DNA from: Bradyrhizobium sp. 199
Lineage (GTDB): Bacteria > Pseudomonadota > Alphaproteobacteria > Rhizobiales > Xanthobacteraceae
DNA length: 64,000 bases
Direction of reading: 5' to 3'
Assembly (NCBI RefSeq): GCF_023073355.1
Contig: NZ_JADPJI010000005.1
Location: 248,001 to 312,000 of the forward strand
A program made the translations under genes and the position numbers. Under the pieces are notes generated by a model that did no database searches, was not told the origin of the DNA, and worked only from the letters and a program-made list of their open reading frames with translations. Numbering within the stretch: position 1 is the stretch's first letter; every line of letters begins with the position of its first letter. This document shows, in pieces, positions 33,320 through 42,688 of this stretch.

Positions 33320-35122
33320 CTATGCGGTTGCGCTGATCGGCGCCAGAGCGCCGGAATGGTGATGCTGCAGGCGGAAGAACGAGGCGTAGCGGCCGCCGCG
33401 GCGGAGCAGTTCGTCATGCCGGCCCTGCTCGACGATCTCGCCGCCCTCTACCACCAGGATGGCGTCGGCGTGCATGATGGTATGCAGGCGATGCGCGATC
33501 ACGATGGTGGTGCGATTCCGGCAGAGATGCTCGATCGCCTCCTGCACCTGCCGCTCGGATTCCGAATCGAGCGCGGCGGTGGCTTCGTCCAGGAGGATGA
33601 TCGACGCGTTCTTGATCAGTGCGCGCGCGACCGCAATGCGCTGGCGCTGGCCGCCGGACAGCTGCGTACCGTGCTCGCCGACGGGCGTGTCGTAGCCGAG
33701 CGGGAAGCCCGTGATGAAATCATGCGCGCAGGCCGCCTTCGCGGCGTCGATGATTTCGACCTCGCTCGCGCCGGGGCGGCCGAAGGCGATGTTGTTGCGG
33801 ATGGTGTCGCGGAACAGGTAGACGTCCTGGCCGACATAGGCGGTCTGCGCGCGCAGCGATTTGCGCGAGACCGCGCCGATCGACTGGCCGTCGATCACGA
33901 TGTCGCCTTGCGTTACCTCGTAGAAGCGCAGCAGCAGCCCCAGCACGGTCGACTTGCCGCCGCCGGAGGGGCCGACCAGCGCGGTGACCTTGCCCGGCTC
34001 GGCAACGAAGCTCATGCGGTTGAGCACGGTCTCGCCGGTGCGGTAGGCGAAGCTGACGTCGCGCAGCTCGATGCGTGCGTCGGAGAGCTTCAGCGCTGGC
34101 CTGTCGTCGTCGGAGTGCTCGCTCGCCGGGCTGTCGACCACCTCGAGCAGCATGCGGGCGCCGACAAGCTGGCTGTTCAAATCGATGTTGAGCCGCGCCA
34201 GCCGCTTGGCCGGTTCGGTGGCCATCAGGAAAGCCGTCATGAAGGAGAAGAACGCGCCGGGCGTGGCGTTGAGCGCGACCACGCTGTAGCCGCCGTACAT
34301 CAGGCAGCCTGCGACGGCGAAACCGCCGAGCATTTCCATCAGCGGATTGGAACGGTTGGCGACGCGCGCCATCTTATTTGCGTTGCGCTCGACGATCGCG
34401 ATGTTCTCGTCGATGCGCTTCTGCATCGTGTCTTCGAGCGTGAATGCCTTCACGGTGCGGATGCCCTGCAGCGATTCCTGCATCGTCTCCATGATGTCGG
34501 CAGTGCCGGTGAACTGGTTGAAGGCGAGGCCCTTGATGCGCTTGACCAGCTTGCGCAGCACCAGCATCGCGGGCGGCACCACGACGAGGCCGATGAACGA
34601 CATCACGGGGTCCTGCCACACCATGACGCCGATCATGGCGAGCAGCATCAACAGGTCGCGCCCGATGGCGTTGACTAGCATGTTGAGCACGTCGGTGATC
34701 GACTTGGCGCCGGCCGTCAGCCGCGCCAGGAATTCGGAGGAATGGCGCTCGGAGAAGAAGCCGACGCTCTCGCGCATCAGCTTGGCGAAGAGCTGACGCT
34801 GGTTGGTAGCGAGGATCGCGTTGCTGATCTTGGTCAGGATCACCATGTGGCCGTAGGTCGCCACGCCCTTGATGAAGAGCAGGATCACAGTGATGCCGGA
34901 GAACATCGCGATGCCCGGGATGTTCTTGTCGACGTAGGCCTGGTTGATGACCTGGCCGAGCACATAGGTCGCGCATGCGGTCGCGCCCGCGGCGACCGCC
35001 ATCAGCGCGAAGGCGACGAGGTAGCGCCGCCAGTAGACGACTCCCTGTTCCGTGACGAGGCGGCGAATCAGGGTCGCTGCCGCATACGGATCGTCGGTGA
35101 TTTTCTTTGGAAACTGGGCCAT
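33320..35122 (-). CDS. MsbA-like ABC exporter (fused membrane and ATPase domains)
   Basis: A 600-residue half-transporter with an N-terminal six-helix exporter domain and a C-terminal ATPase: Walker A GPSGGGKST, Q-loop, signature LSGGQRQRIAVARAL, Walker B IILLDEATAALD and switch IVIAHRL. It most resembles lipid A/MsbA or multidrug exporters; position at the head of an LPS region favours lipid A-core or related glycolipid flipping. I start at ATG 35122 (MAQFPKKITDDPYAAATLI) because the upstream extension is not homologous-looking. Walker A has Gly for the more usual Ala (GGGKST), which is tolerated in exporters. Confidence 0.85.
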   Translation of the reverse strand: MAQFPKKITDDPYAAATLIRRLVTEQGVVYWRRYLVAFALMAVAAGATACATYVLGQVINQAYVDKNIPGIAMFSGITVILLFIKGVATYGHMVILTKISNAILATNQRQLFAKLMRESVGFFSERHSSEFLARLTAGAKSITDVLNMLVNAIGRDLLMLLAMIGVMVWQDPVMSFIGLVVVPPAMLVLRKLVKRIKGLAFNQFTGTADIMETMQESLQGIRTVKAFTLEDTMQKRIDENIAIVERNANKMARVANRSNPLMEMLGGFAVAGCLMYGGYSVVALNATPGAFFSFMTAFLMATEPAKRLARLNIDLNSQLVGARMLLEVVDSPASEHSDDDRPALKLSDARIELRDVSFAYRTGETVLNRMSFVAEPGKVTALVGPSGGGKSTVLGLLLRFYEVTQGDIVIDGQSIGAVSRKSLRAQTAYVGQDVYLFRDTIRNNIAFGRPGASEVEIIDAAKAACAHDFITGFPLGYDTPVGEHGTQLSGGQRQRIAVARALIKNASIILLDEATAALDSESERQVQEAIEHLCRNRTTIVIAHRLHTIMHADAILVVEGGEIVEQGRHDELLRRGGRYASFFRLQHHHSGALAPISATA

Positions 35123-35240
35123 CCGCAGTCCATTGACGGCACAGGGAAAGCCTGCCCGCGCGTCAGGGATCGATGCGGCCTCTGTGCCCGCTAAAGCGGG
35201 GCTTTTCAAGCCCAATTAAGGGCTTGCGCCGGGATGGAAT

Positions 35241-36254
35241 CTAGGCCGAGGCGGCGTGGCGGACTTCGCCGTGGCGCTCGTGGAACAGCTTGTCCTCCCA
35301 CGCCAGAGCGTGGGCCGCGATCGTCTCGAGGTCGTCGTATTGCGGCTTCCAGTCGAGCAGTCCGCGGATGCGGCTGGTGTCGGCGACCATGGTCATGATG
35401 TCGCCCGGCCGGCGCGGGGCGTATTGCACGGCGAAGCTGCGGCCCGAAACCCGGCGCACGGCGTCGATGGTCTCCAGCACGGAATAGCCGCGACCATAGC
35501 CGCAATTGAGCGTCGTCGAGGCGCCGCCATTGCGCAAGTAGGCAAGGGCCGAGCGATGCGCCTGCGAGAGGTCGCTGACGTGGATGAAATCGCGAATGCA
35601 GCTTCCGTCCGGGGTCGGATAGTCGGTGCCGAATACGTCGATCTTGGCGCGCTGGCCGGTCGCCGCTTCCACGGCGATCTTGAGCAGATGCGTGGCGCCC
35701 GCGGTGGCGAGCCCGATGCGGGCCTGCGGATCGGCGCCGGCGACGTTGAAATAGCGCAAGGTGACGTACTGCATGCCGTAGGCGGCGGCGACGTCGTGCA
35801 GCATGATCTCGGTCATCAGCTTCGAGGAGCCATAGGGCGAGAGCGGCCGCGTCGGCGCGTGCTCGGGCACCGGGACCTGGTCCGGATTGCCGTAGACGGC
35901 GGCGGTCGAGGAGAAGATGAAGCGATTGATGCCGCGCTTGACTGCGACGTTGAGCAGGTTGCGCGCGGTCATGAAGTTGTTGCGGTAGTAGCCGAGCGGA
36001 TCGCGCATCGAATCCGGCACGACGACGGAGCCCGCGAAATGGATGATGCTCTCGATGTTGTGCTGCGCGATCACGCCTTCGAGCAGGTTCTCGTCGCCGG
36101 CATCGCCGATGAACAGCGGCACGCCCTCAGGCAGATAGGCGGAGAAACCCGTCGAGAGATCGTCGATCACGACGACGTCTTCGCCGGCTTCCGCCAGCGC
36201 GAGGACCGTGTGACTTCCGATATAACCGGCGCCGCCGGTGACTAGCACAGTCAT
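35241..36254 (-). CDS. galE: UDP-glucose 4-epimerase GalE
   Basis: A 337-residue extended short-chain dehydrogenase interconverting UDP-glucose and UDP-galactose for polysaccharide synthesis. The NAD motif VTGGAGYIGSHTVLAL is N-terminal; the catalytic Ser/Thr strand FIFSSTAAVYG and YGSSKLMTE (YxxxK) follow; later GRDFIHV-like text reads CIRDFIHVSDLSQAH, and the end is GDIMTMVADTSRIRGLLDWKP. It is divergent from the LpcC-like gene and 118 bp upstream of the exporter gene on the same strand. Confidence 0.95.
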   Translation of the reverse strand: MTVLVTGGAGYIGSHTVLALAEAGEDVVVIDDLSTGFSAYLPEGVPLFIGDAGDENLLEGVIAQHNIESIIHFAGSVVVPDSMRDPLGYYRNNFMTARNLLNVAVKRGINRFIFSSTAAVYGNPDQVPVPEHAPTRPLSPYGSSKLMTEIMLHDVAAAYGMQYVTLRYFNVAGADPQARIGLATAGATHLLKIAVEAATGQRAKIDVFGTDYPTPDGSCIRDFIHVSDLSQAHRSALAYLRNGGASTTLNCGYGRGYSVLETIDAVRRVSGRSFAVQYAPRRPGDIMTMVADTSRIRGLLDWKPQYDDLETIAAHALAWEDKLFHERHGEVRHAASA

Positions 36255-36381
36255 GATCTCACCCGTCTTCGATCAACGCGCAAAGCCTAGCGCTTGCGTG
36301 GTGAAGAGGGGGTATCGGTGCGGCTGAACTGGTCACTATGCTTAATGTTGCGTATAGGGGATCTTCGAAACGGAGCGTGAC

Positions 36382-37419
36382 GTGGCGAACTTCCGAGGCG
36401 ATCTCGAAGTAATCGTGCCAAATCTGCACAGGCGCTATTCCGGGGTCACCGCGACCAACCGGATGGTGGCCCCGCGACTGGCGAAACTGTATCGCGCCGC
36501 CTGGCTCGGCTCCGATGCGCCGGCGGGCATCGCGCGGCTGACCGTTGCCGATTTCCTGATGCTGTGGCGCCGCAAGCTGCCGCTGATCTGGCACGCGCGG
36601 CGCAACAATGAGATGATCGCGGGCGTTGCGTTGCGCGGGCTCGGCTGGCCGTTGAAACTCGTGTTCACCTCGGCAGCGCAGCGGCACCATAGCTGGATCA
36701 CGCGCTGGTTGATCCGGCGCATGGACGCGATCATCGCGACGTCAGATCTCTCCGCATCGTTCCTGAAGGTGAAAGCGACCGTGATCCCGCACGGCGTCGA
36801 CACCGAAATCTATGCGCCGCCGACTGACCGCGCCGCCGCCTTCGCGGAAACCGCGCTGCCGGGCCGCTACGCCATCGGGTGCTTCGGCCGCGTGCGGGCG
36901 CAGAAGGGCACCGATGTGTTCGTCGATGCGATGTGTCGGTTGTTGCCGCACTATCCGGATTTCACCGCCGTCATCGTCGGTCAGGTCACGGCCGAGCAGA
37001 CGCCCTTTGCCAATGACCTCAAAAAGCGGATCGAGGCCGCCGGCCTGCAATCGCGCATCGTCATCACCGGCGAGCTGCCGATCGAAGCGGTGCAGCGCTG
37101 GTATCAGCGGCTAACGATCTACGCCTTCACCTCGCGCAACGAAGGCTTTGGCCTGACGCTGATCGAGGCGATGGCGGCGGGCAGTGCGCTCGTCGCCGCA
37201 CGCGCGGGCGCGGCCGAGCTCGTGGTCGAGGATGGCGTGAGCGGCGTGCTGATCCCGACGGGGGACGCAGATGCGCTCGCCGCGGCACTCGAGCCGCTGA
37301 TGCGCGACGTGGCCGCCGCGGCGGCGATGGGCGAGCGTGGACGGGCGCGGGTGCTCGAACGATTCAGCCTCGATGCCGAAGCGGTGCGGATCGGGGACGT
37401 CTATCGGCCGCTGCTCTGA
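36382..37419 (+). CDS. Glycosyltransferase family 4/1, LpcC-like (LPS core mannosyltransferase type)
   Basis: A 345-residue GT-B glycosyltransferase. The N-terminal VIVPNLHRRYSGVTATNRMV resembles the opening of rhizobial LpcC, an LPS inner-core mannosyltransferase; the donor-binding half has GCFGRVRAQKGTDVFVDAM, TSRNEGFGLTLIEAMAAGSALVA and the acid motif EGFGLTLIEAM (E-x7-E). The start is GTG 36382 with GGAG at 36372-36375. The nearby manC could supply GDP-mannose, which supports but does not prove a mannosyl donor. Confidence 0.82.
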   Translation: MANFRGDLEVIVPNLHRRYSGVTATNRMVAPRLAKLYRAAWLGSDAPAGIARLTVADFLMLWRRKLPLIWHARRNNEMIAGVALRGLGWPLKLVFTSAAQRHHSWITRWLIRRMDAIIATSDLSASFLKVKATVIPHGVDTEIYAPPTDRAAAFAETALPGRYAIGCFGRVRAQKGTDVFVDAMCRLLPHYPDFTAVIVGQVTAEQTPFANDLKKRIEAAGLQSRIVITGELPIEAVQRWYQRLTIYAFTSRNEGFGLTLIEAMAAGSALVAARAGAAELVVEDGVSGVLIPTGDADALAAALEPLMRDVAAAAAMGERGRARVLERFSLDAEAVRIGDVYRPLL

Positions 37420-37430
37420 GCACTGCTCTT

Positions 37431-37580
37431 GGGGCTGTGAAACAAATACTGCGAAAACAACCCCATGCACAGTAGCCGAGGAGAATGAAATCAATGGCTT
37501 GGCGGCTGGTGCGATGTGTTGCGGATTTTACGAAATAAATTTGACTCGTCGGGCAAAACACGGGCATGATGTCATCATCG
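37431..37580. repeat. Dispersed Bradyrhizobium-type intergenic element
   Basis: The gap between the LpcC-like gene and waaF holds GGGGCTGTG...TGCGAAAACAACCCCATGCACAGTAGCC on its left and TTTGACTCGTCGGGCAAAACACGGGC on its right, ending in ATGATG-T-CATCAT (37566-37578). I recall this combination as a highly repeated non-coding element of Bradyrhizobium genomes; only this copy is in the window. It supports the taxonomic guess. Confidence 0.55.
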
Positions 37581-37598
37581 GCGCAGCCTCGACGGCCG

Positions 37599-38669
37599 TC
37601 AGGTCATGACCCGCATGCCAGCCTCACCCAGCACCCGCTGCGCAATCTCCACCACCTCGCTCGCCGCAATATCGCGCATGCAGCGGTGGTCGTTCATCTT
37701 GCAGATCGTGCTCTGGCACGGCTGGCACGACAATACGCTCTTGTCCTGGACGACGGTCGCGGCAAGGCCATTGAGCGGTGCCCAGAGATAGGGGCTGGTC
37801 GGGCCGAAGATGCCCATGGTGGGTGTGCCCAGGGCCGCGGCGATGTGCATCAGGCCTGAGTCGTTGGAGATCGCGACGCCGGCCGCCGCCATGGCGAGGA
37901 CGCCGTTGCGCAAATCATTGCCGGTGAGGTCACGCACGCCCGGGCCGCCTGCCGCGCCGATCTCCTGGGCGAGGCCCTTTTCCGAGGGGCCGCCGACCAC
38001 CCAGACCTCCAGCCCGCGTTCGACCAGGAGCCGGGCCGCCTGCGGATAGTACGTCCAGCGTTTTGAGACCCCGACCGAGCCTGGGGCGAGCGCCACCGCG
38101 GCTCCGGCGCCGAGGCCGTTGGCCTGCCGCCAGCGGACGACGTCCTCGGCCGGGACCCGCAATTGCGGCACCGGCCATTCCGGGGGCAGGGGGGCCCCGT
38201 CGGGCTGGGCCAGGGCGGCGTTCTTGTCGATGAAACGGGGCAGCTTCTTCTCGCCCCAGCGCCAGCGGTTGAGCAGGCCGAACCGGAACTCACCGACGAA
38301 GCCGACCCTTTCAGGGATACCGGCGAGGGCGGGCGCGATGGCCGCCTTCCAGGTCCGCGGCAGCACCAGGGCCGTGCCATAGTTCCGCTCGCGCAGCAGC
38401 TTCCCCAGGGCGAGCTGGCGGGCGACGGCCAGGCGGCCGCGCGGCAGGTCCCAGACGATGCCCTCGCGCACGCCGGGCATGTAATCGACCAGCGGGGCGC
38501 ATAGGGATGTGGTGAGGAGATCGACCGGCCGGTTGGGCCAGCGCTCCTTCAGGACGCGGACCACGGTGTGATTCCGCACGAAATCACCGATCCACATGTA
38601 GGGAACGATCAGGATCGGGCGTGTGTCGTCCCGATCAACATCTCCACTTAACTGCGAATCGTTATTCAT
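37599..38669 (-). CDS. waaF: ADP-heptose:LPS heptosyltransferase II-like (WaaF)
   Basis: A 356-residue GT-B family 9 glycosyltransferase that adds heptose to the LPS inner core at the cytoplasmic face. Signature segments: ILIVPYMWIGDFVRNHTVVRVL at the start, ALAPGSVGVSKRWTYY (nucleotide-sugar site), VVGGPSEKGLAQEI, ISNDSGLMHIAAALGTPTMGIFGPTSP, and the Cys-rich CQPCQSTICKMNDHRCM found in WaaF proteins. It is divergent from hldD, which makes its donor sugar. Confidence 0.9.
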   Translation of the reverse strand: MNNDSQLSGDVDRDDTRPILIVPYMWIGDFVRNHTVVRVLKERWPNRPVDLLTTSLCAPLVDYMPGVREGIVWDLPRGRLAVARQLALGKLLRERNYGTALVLPRTWKAAIAPALAGIPERVGFVGEFRFGLLNRWRWGEKKLPRFIDKNAALAQPDGAPLPPEWPVPQLRVPAEDVVRWRQANGLGAGAAVALAPGSVGVSKRWTYYPQAARLLVERGLEVWVVGGPSEKGLAQEIGAAGGPGVRDLTGNDLRNGVLAMAAAGVAISNDSGLMHIAAALGTPTMGIFGPTSPYLWAPLNGLAATVVQDKSVLSCQPCQSTICKMNDHRCMRDIAASEVVEIAQRVLGEAGMRVMT

Positions 38670-38688
38670 TTTTTGATAGGGGCCGAGG

Positions 38689-38709
38689 CGAACCGGTTAT
38701 AACGGTTCG
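38689..38709. promoter_or_regulatory. Dyad CGAACCG-N7-CGGTTCG in the waaF-hldD divergent region
   Basis: Seven-base perfect arms around GTTATAA, 20 bp upstream of the waaF start codon in the 160-bp gap between divergent waaF and hldD. It may be an operator shared by both directions, or a 5' hairpin near the waaF ribosome site. Confidence 0.35.
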
Positions 38710-38829
38710 GTAGCCGCTCCGGCCCGGCAGGTAAAGCCGGCAGCCGTTCAATCCCAAAACCGCTTACACTTTGGCGGCTCATGCGCTAGGGCAGGATCGG
38801 GCCGCATAAAGTCGGGCAGGGATTTCGGA

Positions 38830-39810
38830 ATGTTGCTGGTGACCGGCGGGGCCGGTTTTATCGGGTCGAACGTCGTGGCCGCGCTCAATGACGCCGGCCG
38901 CAGCGACGTCGTGGTTTGCGACCTGCTGGGCAACGACGGCAAATGGCGCAATCTCGCCAAGCGCCAGCTTGTGGATATCGTTCCGCCGCCCGAGCTGTTG
39001 GACTGGCTGAAAGGCCGCAAGCTCGATGCTGTGATCCATCTCGGGGCCATTTCGGCGACCACCGCGACCGACGGCGACCTCGTGATCGAGACCAACTTCC
39101 GTCTGTCGATGCGCCTTTTGGACTGGTGCACGATGAACGCGGTGCCGTTCGTCTACGCCTCCTCGGCGGCGACCTATGGCGACGGAACGGAAGGCTTTGA
39201 CGACGACGCCTCACTGCGGGCGCTGAAGAAACTGCGGCCGATGAATCTCTATGGCTGGAGCAAACACCTGTTCGATCTGGCTGTTGCCGAGCGCGTAGCG
39301 AACCGCGATCGGCTGCCACCGCAATGGGCTGGGCTAAAATTCTTCAACGTGTTCGGCCCCAACGAATACCACAAGGGCTCGATGATGAGCGTGCTGGCGC
39401 GCCGCTTCGACGACGTCAAGGCCGGCCGCGTCGTGCAACTGTTCAAGTCGCATCGCGAAGGCATCGAAGACGGCGACCAGCGTCGGGATTTCATCTATGT
39501 CGACGACGTCGTGCGCGTCCTCATGTGGCTGCTCGCGACGCCGTCGGTGTCCGGCCTCTTCAACGTCGGAACCGGCAAAGCGCGCAGCTTCAGGGACCTG
39601 ATGCTGGCGGCCTATGCGGCGCTCGGCACCAGCCCCAACATCGAATACATCGACATGCCCGAGCCGATCCGCGACAGTTACCAGTACTTCACCCAGAGCG
39701 AGGTCGATCGCCTCCACCGCGCCGGCTATAACGGCGGCTTCACGACGCTCGAGGACGCGGTGAAGGCCTATGTCGGGGATTATCTCGACCGGCCCGACCG
39801 CTTCCGCTGA
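38830..39810 (+). CDS. hldD: ADP-glyceromanno-heptose 6-epimerase HldD
   Basis: A 326-residue extended short-chain dehydrogenase converting ADP-D-glycero- to ADP-L-glycero-beta-D-manno-heptose. NADP motif LLVTGGAGFIGSNVVAAL is N-terminal; FVYASSAATYGDG, LYGWSKHLFD (catalytic YxxxK), FFNVFGPNEYHKGSMMSV and HREGIEDGDQRRDFIYVDD follow, all closely HldD-like. It sits 26 bp upstream of hldE in one transcription unit. Confidence 0.96.
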   Translation: MLLVTGGAGFIGSNVVAALNDAGRSDVVVCDLLGNDGKWRNLAKRQLVDIVPPPELLDWLKGRKLDAVIHLGAISATTATDGDLVIETNFRLSMRLLDWCTMNAVPFVYASSAATYGDGTEGFDDDASLRALKKLRPMNLYGWSKHLFDLAVAERVANRDRLPPQWAGLKFFNVFGPNEYHKGSMMSVLARRFDDVKAGRVVQLFKSHREGIEDGDQRRDFIYVDDVVRVLMWLLATPSVSGLFNVGTGKARSFRDLMLAAYAALGTSPNIEYIDMPEPIRDSYQYFTQSEVDRLHRAGYNGGFTTLEDAVKAYVGDYLDRPDRFR

Positions 39811-39836
39811 GGCCAAGGACCTGAGGCCCAAAGACC

Positions 39837-41321
39837 ATGCCGACGCCTATTCTCGATTTCGACGCTCTCGCGCAAGCCATTTCGGGCCGCACGGTGCTCT
39901 GCGTCGGTGACATCATGCTGGACGAATTCGTCTATGGCGAGGTGTCGCGAATCTCGCCGGAAGCGCCGACGCCCGTCATCGCCGCACAGCGTAGCGAGAT
40001 CCATATCGGCGGCGCCGGCAATGTCGCGCGCAACGTCGCTTCTCTCGGCGCGCGCTGCATCTTCGTCGGCCTCGTCGGCGAGGACGATGCCGGTGCACGG
40101 CTCAAGGCGGCGCTGGATGAGTTCGCTGCAATCGAAAACCTGCTGGTGTGCGACCCGTCGCGGCCGACCACGCGAAAAGTCCGCTTTGTCTCAGAACATT
40201 TTTCCACGCACATGCTGCGCGCGGATTGGGAACAGGCGCTGCCTGCCTCCGACGAGATCGAGACCAGGCTGATCGAGACGATCCTGCCGCAGATCGCGCG
40301 CGCCGACATCGTGCTGCTTTCGGACTACGCCAAGGGCGTGCTGACGGCGCGCGTGATCCGCCACACCATCGATGCCGCGCGAAAACTCGGCAAGCCCGTG
40401 ATCGTCGATCCCAAGAGCCTGAACTGGGCGATCTATCGCGGCGCCACGCTGCTCACGCCCAACCGCAAGGAATTTTCGGAAGCGACGCGCAGCCGCGCCG
40501 ATACGCTGCGGAGCATCGTCGATGCCAGCGAGGACGTGATGCGGCTCGCCGATTGCGAGGCGATCCTGGTCACTCAGGGCGAGCACGGCATGACGCTGGT
40601 GCCGCGGCGCGGCGAGGCCGTTCACGTTCCGGCTTTTCCGGTGAAAGTGCGCGATGTTTCCGGCGCGGGCGACACCGTCGCCGCCGCGCTCGCGGTGTCG
40701 CTTGCGACCGGCGCGGACTGGGATACGGCGCTGCGCATCGCCAACGCGGCCGCCGCCGTCGCCGTCGGCCAGCAAGGCACCGTCAGCGTGAGCGCGGCCG
40801 AGTTGCGCCGTAAGATCCTTCCGCATGCCAGTCTCGCGGCCGAGGAGAAGATCGTGATCGAGCCTGATACGCTCGACGCGCGGCTAGCCGAATGGAAGCG
40901 GCAGGGGCAGCGCGTCGGCTTCACCAATGGTTGTTTCGACATCCTGCATCCCGGCCACGTCAAGGTGCTGACCGCAGCGCGCGCCGCCTGCGACCGACTG
41001 ATCGTGGGGCTCAACAGCGACGCCTCGGTGCGGCGGCTCAAGGGCGCCGAGCGGCCGGTGCAGGACGAGCGCGCGCGTGCCGAGGTGCTCGCCGCGCTCG
41101 AGGCCGTCGATCTCGTCGTCATCTTCGAAGAGGACACGCCGATCGACCTGATCAGGCGGATCAAGCCCGGCGTGCTGGTGAAGGGCGGCGACTACAGCCG
41201 CGAGCAGGTGGTCGGCCACGAGGTCGTCGAGGAAGCCGGCGGAAAGGTCGTGCTGGTCGACATCCTCCAGGGCTTCAGCACCACGGCGCTGGTGCACCGC
41301 GCCCGGGGAGGCGACAAGTGA
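39837..41321 (+). CDS. hldE: Bifunctional heptose-7-phosphate kinase/heptose-1-phosphate adenylyltransferase HldE
   Basis: A 494-residue two-domain enzyme. The N-terminal ribokinase-like domain (to about 320) has [18 protein letters not shown] and the PfkB signature [16 protein letters not shown]. The C-terminal nucleotidyltransferase domain shows [18 protein letters not shown] with HxGH, and [12 protein letters not shown]. It supplies phosphorylated and ADP-activated heptose to HldD and WaaF. The remaining steps (GmhA isomerase, GmhB phosphatase) are not in this window. Its TGA overlaps the GTG of the next gene. Confidence 0.96.
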   Translation: MPTPILDFDALAQAISGRTVLCVGDIMLDEFVYGEVSRISPEAPTPVIAAQRSEIHIGGAGNVARNVASLGARCIFVGLVGEDDAGARLKAALDEFAAIENLLVCDPSRPTTRKVRFVSEHFSTHMLRADWEQALPASDEIETRLIETILPQIARADIVLLSDYAKGVLTARVIRHTIDAARKLGKPVIVDPKSLNWAIYRGATLLTPNRKEFSEATRSRADTLRSIVDASEDVMRLADCEAILVTQGEHGMTLVPRRGEAVHVPAFPVKVRDVSGAGDTVAAALAVSLATGADWDTALRIANAAAAVAVGQQGTVSVSAAELRRKILPHASLAAEEKIVIEPDTLDARLAEWKRQGQRVGFTNGCFDILHPGHVKVLTAARAACDRLIVGLNSDASVRRLKGAERPVQDERARAEVLAALEAVDLVVIFEEDTPIDLIRRIKPGVLVKGGDYSREQVVGHEVVEEAGGKVVLVDILQGFSTTALVHRARGGDK

Positions 41322-42604
41322 CCGCGCTCGCACGCGAGACGACCGGCGGAATGTTGCTCCGCCGCCTGCGCAGCCCGGCCGCCTGGCGCGAGACCGTCGA
41401 TATATTCGCGGTCCTGACCGCAGCCTCGCTGCCCTGGTCGACTTCGCTGGCGGGAATCTTCAGTGCGCTGATGCTGCTTTGCATGGTGCCGTTCCTCGAC
41501 GTCCGCGCGTTCCTGCAATCGCTGAAGCGTCCGATCTGCATTGCGCCGATCGCGCTGGTGCTGCTTGCGCTGGTGGGGACGCTCTGGTCGGACGCGAGTT
41601 GGGGCGCACGCTTTTATGCGGTCAGTCCGACCATCAAGCTGCTCGTGTTGCCGGTCCTGCTCTATCATTTCGAGCGCTCGCCGCGCGGCCACTGGATATT
41701 CATCGCCTTCCTGGTGTCCTGCGCCTTGCTGTCGGTGATGTCCTGGCTGGTCGCCTTCTATCCGCATCTCGCGCTCAAGACCGATCCGCCCGAACGCGGC
41801 ATCTTCGTCAAGAACTACATCGACCAGAGCCAGGAATTCGCGCTTTGCGCCGTCGCGCTCGCCTATCCGATCGTGACGCTGCTGCGCGAGAAGCGATACT
41901 GGTTCGCCGGGCTCCTCACCGTCCTGGCGCTGAGCTTCTTCGTCAATATGACCTTCGTGGTGGTATCGCGCACGGCGCTTGTCACCGTTCCGATCATGTT
42001 CGGTGTGTTCGCGCTGCTTCACCTCAGATGGCGCAGCATTGCGCTCATCTGTGCCGCCTTGCTTGCCGGTGCCGTTCTCGCCTGGCAGACCTCGCCGCAA
42101 TTGCGCAGTACCGCCGAGACGTTTGGCAGCGACTATACGCGTTATGTGGAAAGGGGCGAGCCGAGCTCGGCGGGCCTGCGGCTCGAATTCTGGCGGAAGT
42201 CGCTCGGCTTCTTCGCGGAGGCGCCGATCAAGGGGCACGGCACTGGCTCGACGCGCGGATTGTTCGAGCGCGCCGCGACGCCCGGCGGTCTGTACCAGGC
42301 CTCCGCCGAGGTGATCGGCAACCCGCATAACCAGACGCTCAACATTGCCGTGCAATGGGGCGTGATCGGCGTCGCCGTTCTCTACGCGATCTGGATTCTG
42401 CATCTGCTGCTGTTTCGAGGCGACGGGGTCGTCAACTGGATCGGGCTCCTGGTGGTGGTGCAGAACGTCTTCAGCTCGCTGTTCAACTCCCATCTGTTCG
42501 ACTTCCATGAGGGCTGGATGTACGTCATCGGCGTCGGCGTCGCCGGCGGCATGGTGATCGGGGCACAACAGGGCGAGGCGAAGATGGGGGAAGCCGGTTC
42601 CTGA
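41318..42604 (+). CDS. O-antigen ligase family membrane protein (WaaL-like)
   Basis: A 428-residue polytopic membrane protein with about ten hydrophobic segments and a periplasmic loop containing [22 protein letters not shown] and [14 protein letters not shown], the wording of the Wzy_C/WaaL family (conserved Arg, and His in PHN). It may ligate O-antigen to lipid A-core or polymerise repeat units; the two classes are hard to separate by sequence. GTG 41318 is chosen because GGGGAGG lies at 41305-41311 and it overlaps the hldE stop (GTGA). Neighbouring core genes favour the ligase role. Confidence 0.8.
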   Translation: MTALARETTGGMLLRRLRSPAAWRETVDIFAVLTAASLPWSTSLAGIFSALMLLCMVPFLDVRAFLQSLKRPICIAPIALVLLALVGTLWSDASWGARFYAVSPTIKLLVLPVLLYHFERSPRGHWIFIAFLVSCALLSVMSWLVAFYPHLALKTDPPERGIFVKNYIDQSQEFALCAVALAYPIVTLLREKRYWFAGLLTVLALSFFVNMTFVVVSRTALVTVPIMFGVFALLHLRWRSIALICAALLAGAVLAWQTSPQLRSTAETFGSDYTRYVERGEPSSAGLRLEFWRKSLGFFAEAPIKGHGTGSTRGLFERAATPGGLYQASAEVIGNPHNQTLNIAVQWGVIGVAVLYAIWILHLLLFRGDGVVNWIGLLVVVQNVFSSLFNSHLFDFHEGWMYVIGVGVAGGMVIGAQQGEAKMGEAGS

Positions 42605-42688
42605 GCGGCCGCGCGGCTGGCAAGTCTGGTCCAGATGGGCTATCAGCGCGGTCAGGTTGCATCTAACTGGGTTTTCATCGGTCGGCGG

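Noticed and set aside
40892..41317. Upstream extension of the O-antigen ligase-like gene
   Set aside because: Overlaps hldE out of frame and is Arg/Gly/Ala-rich; the GTG at 41318 with GGGGAGG explains the start.
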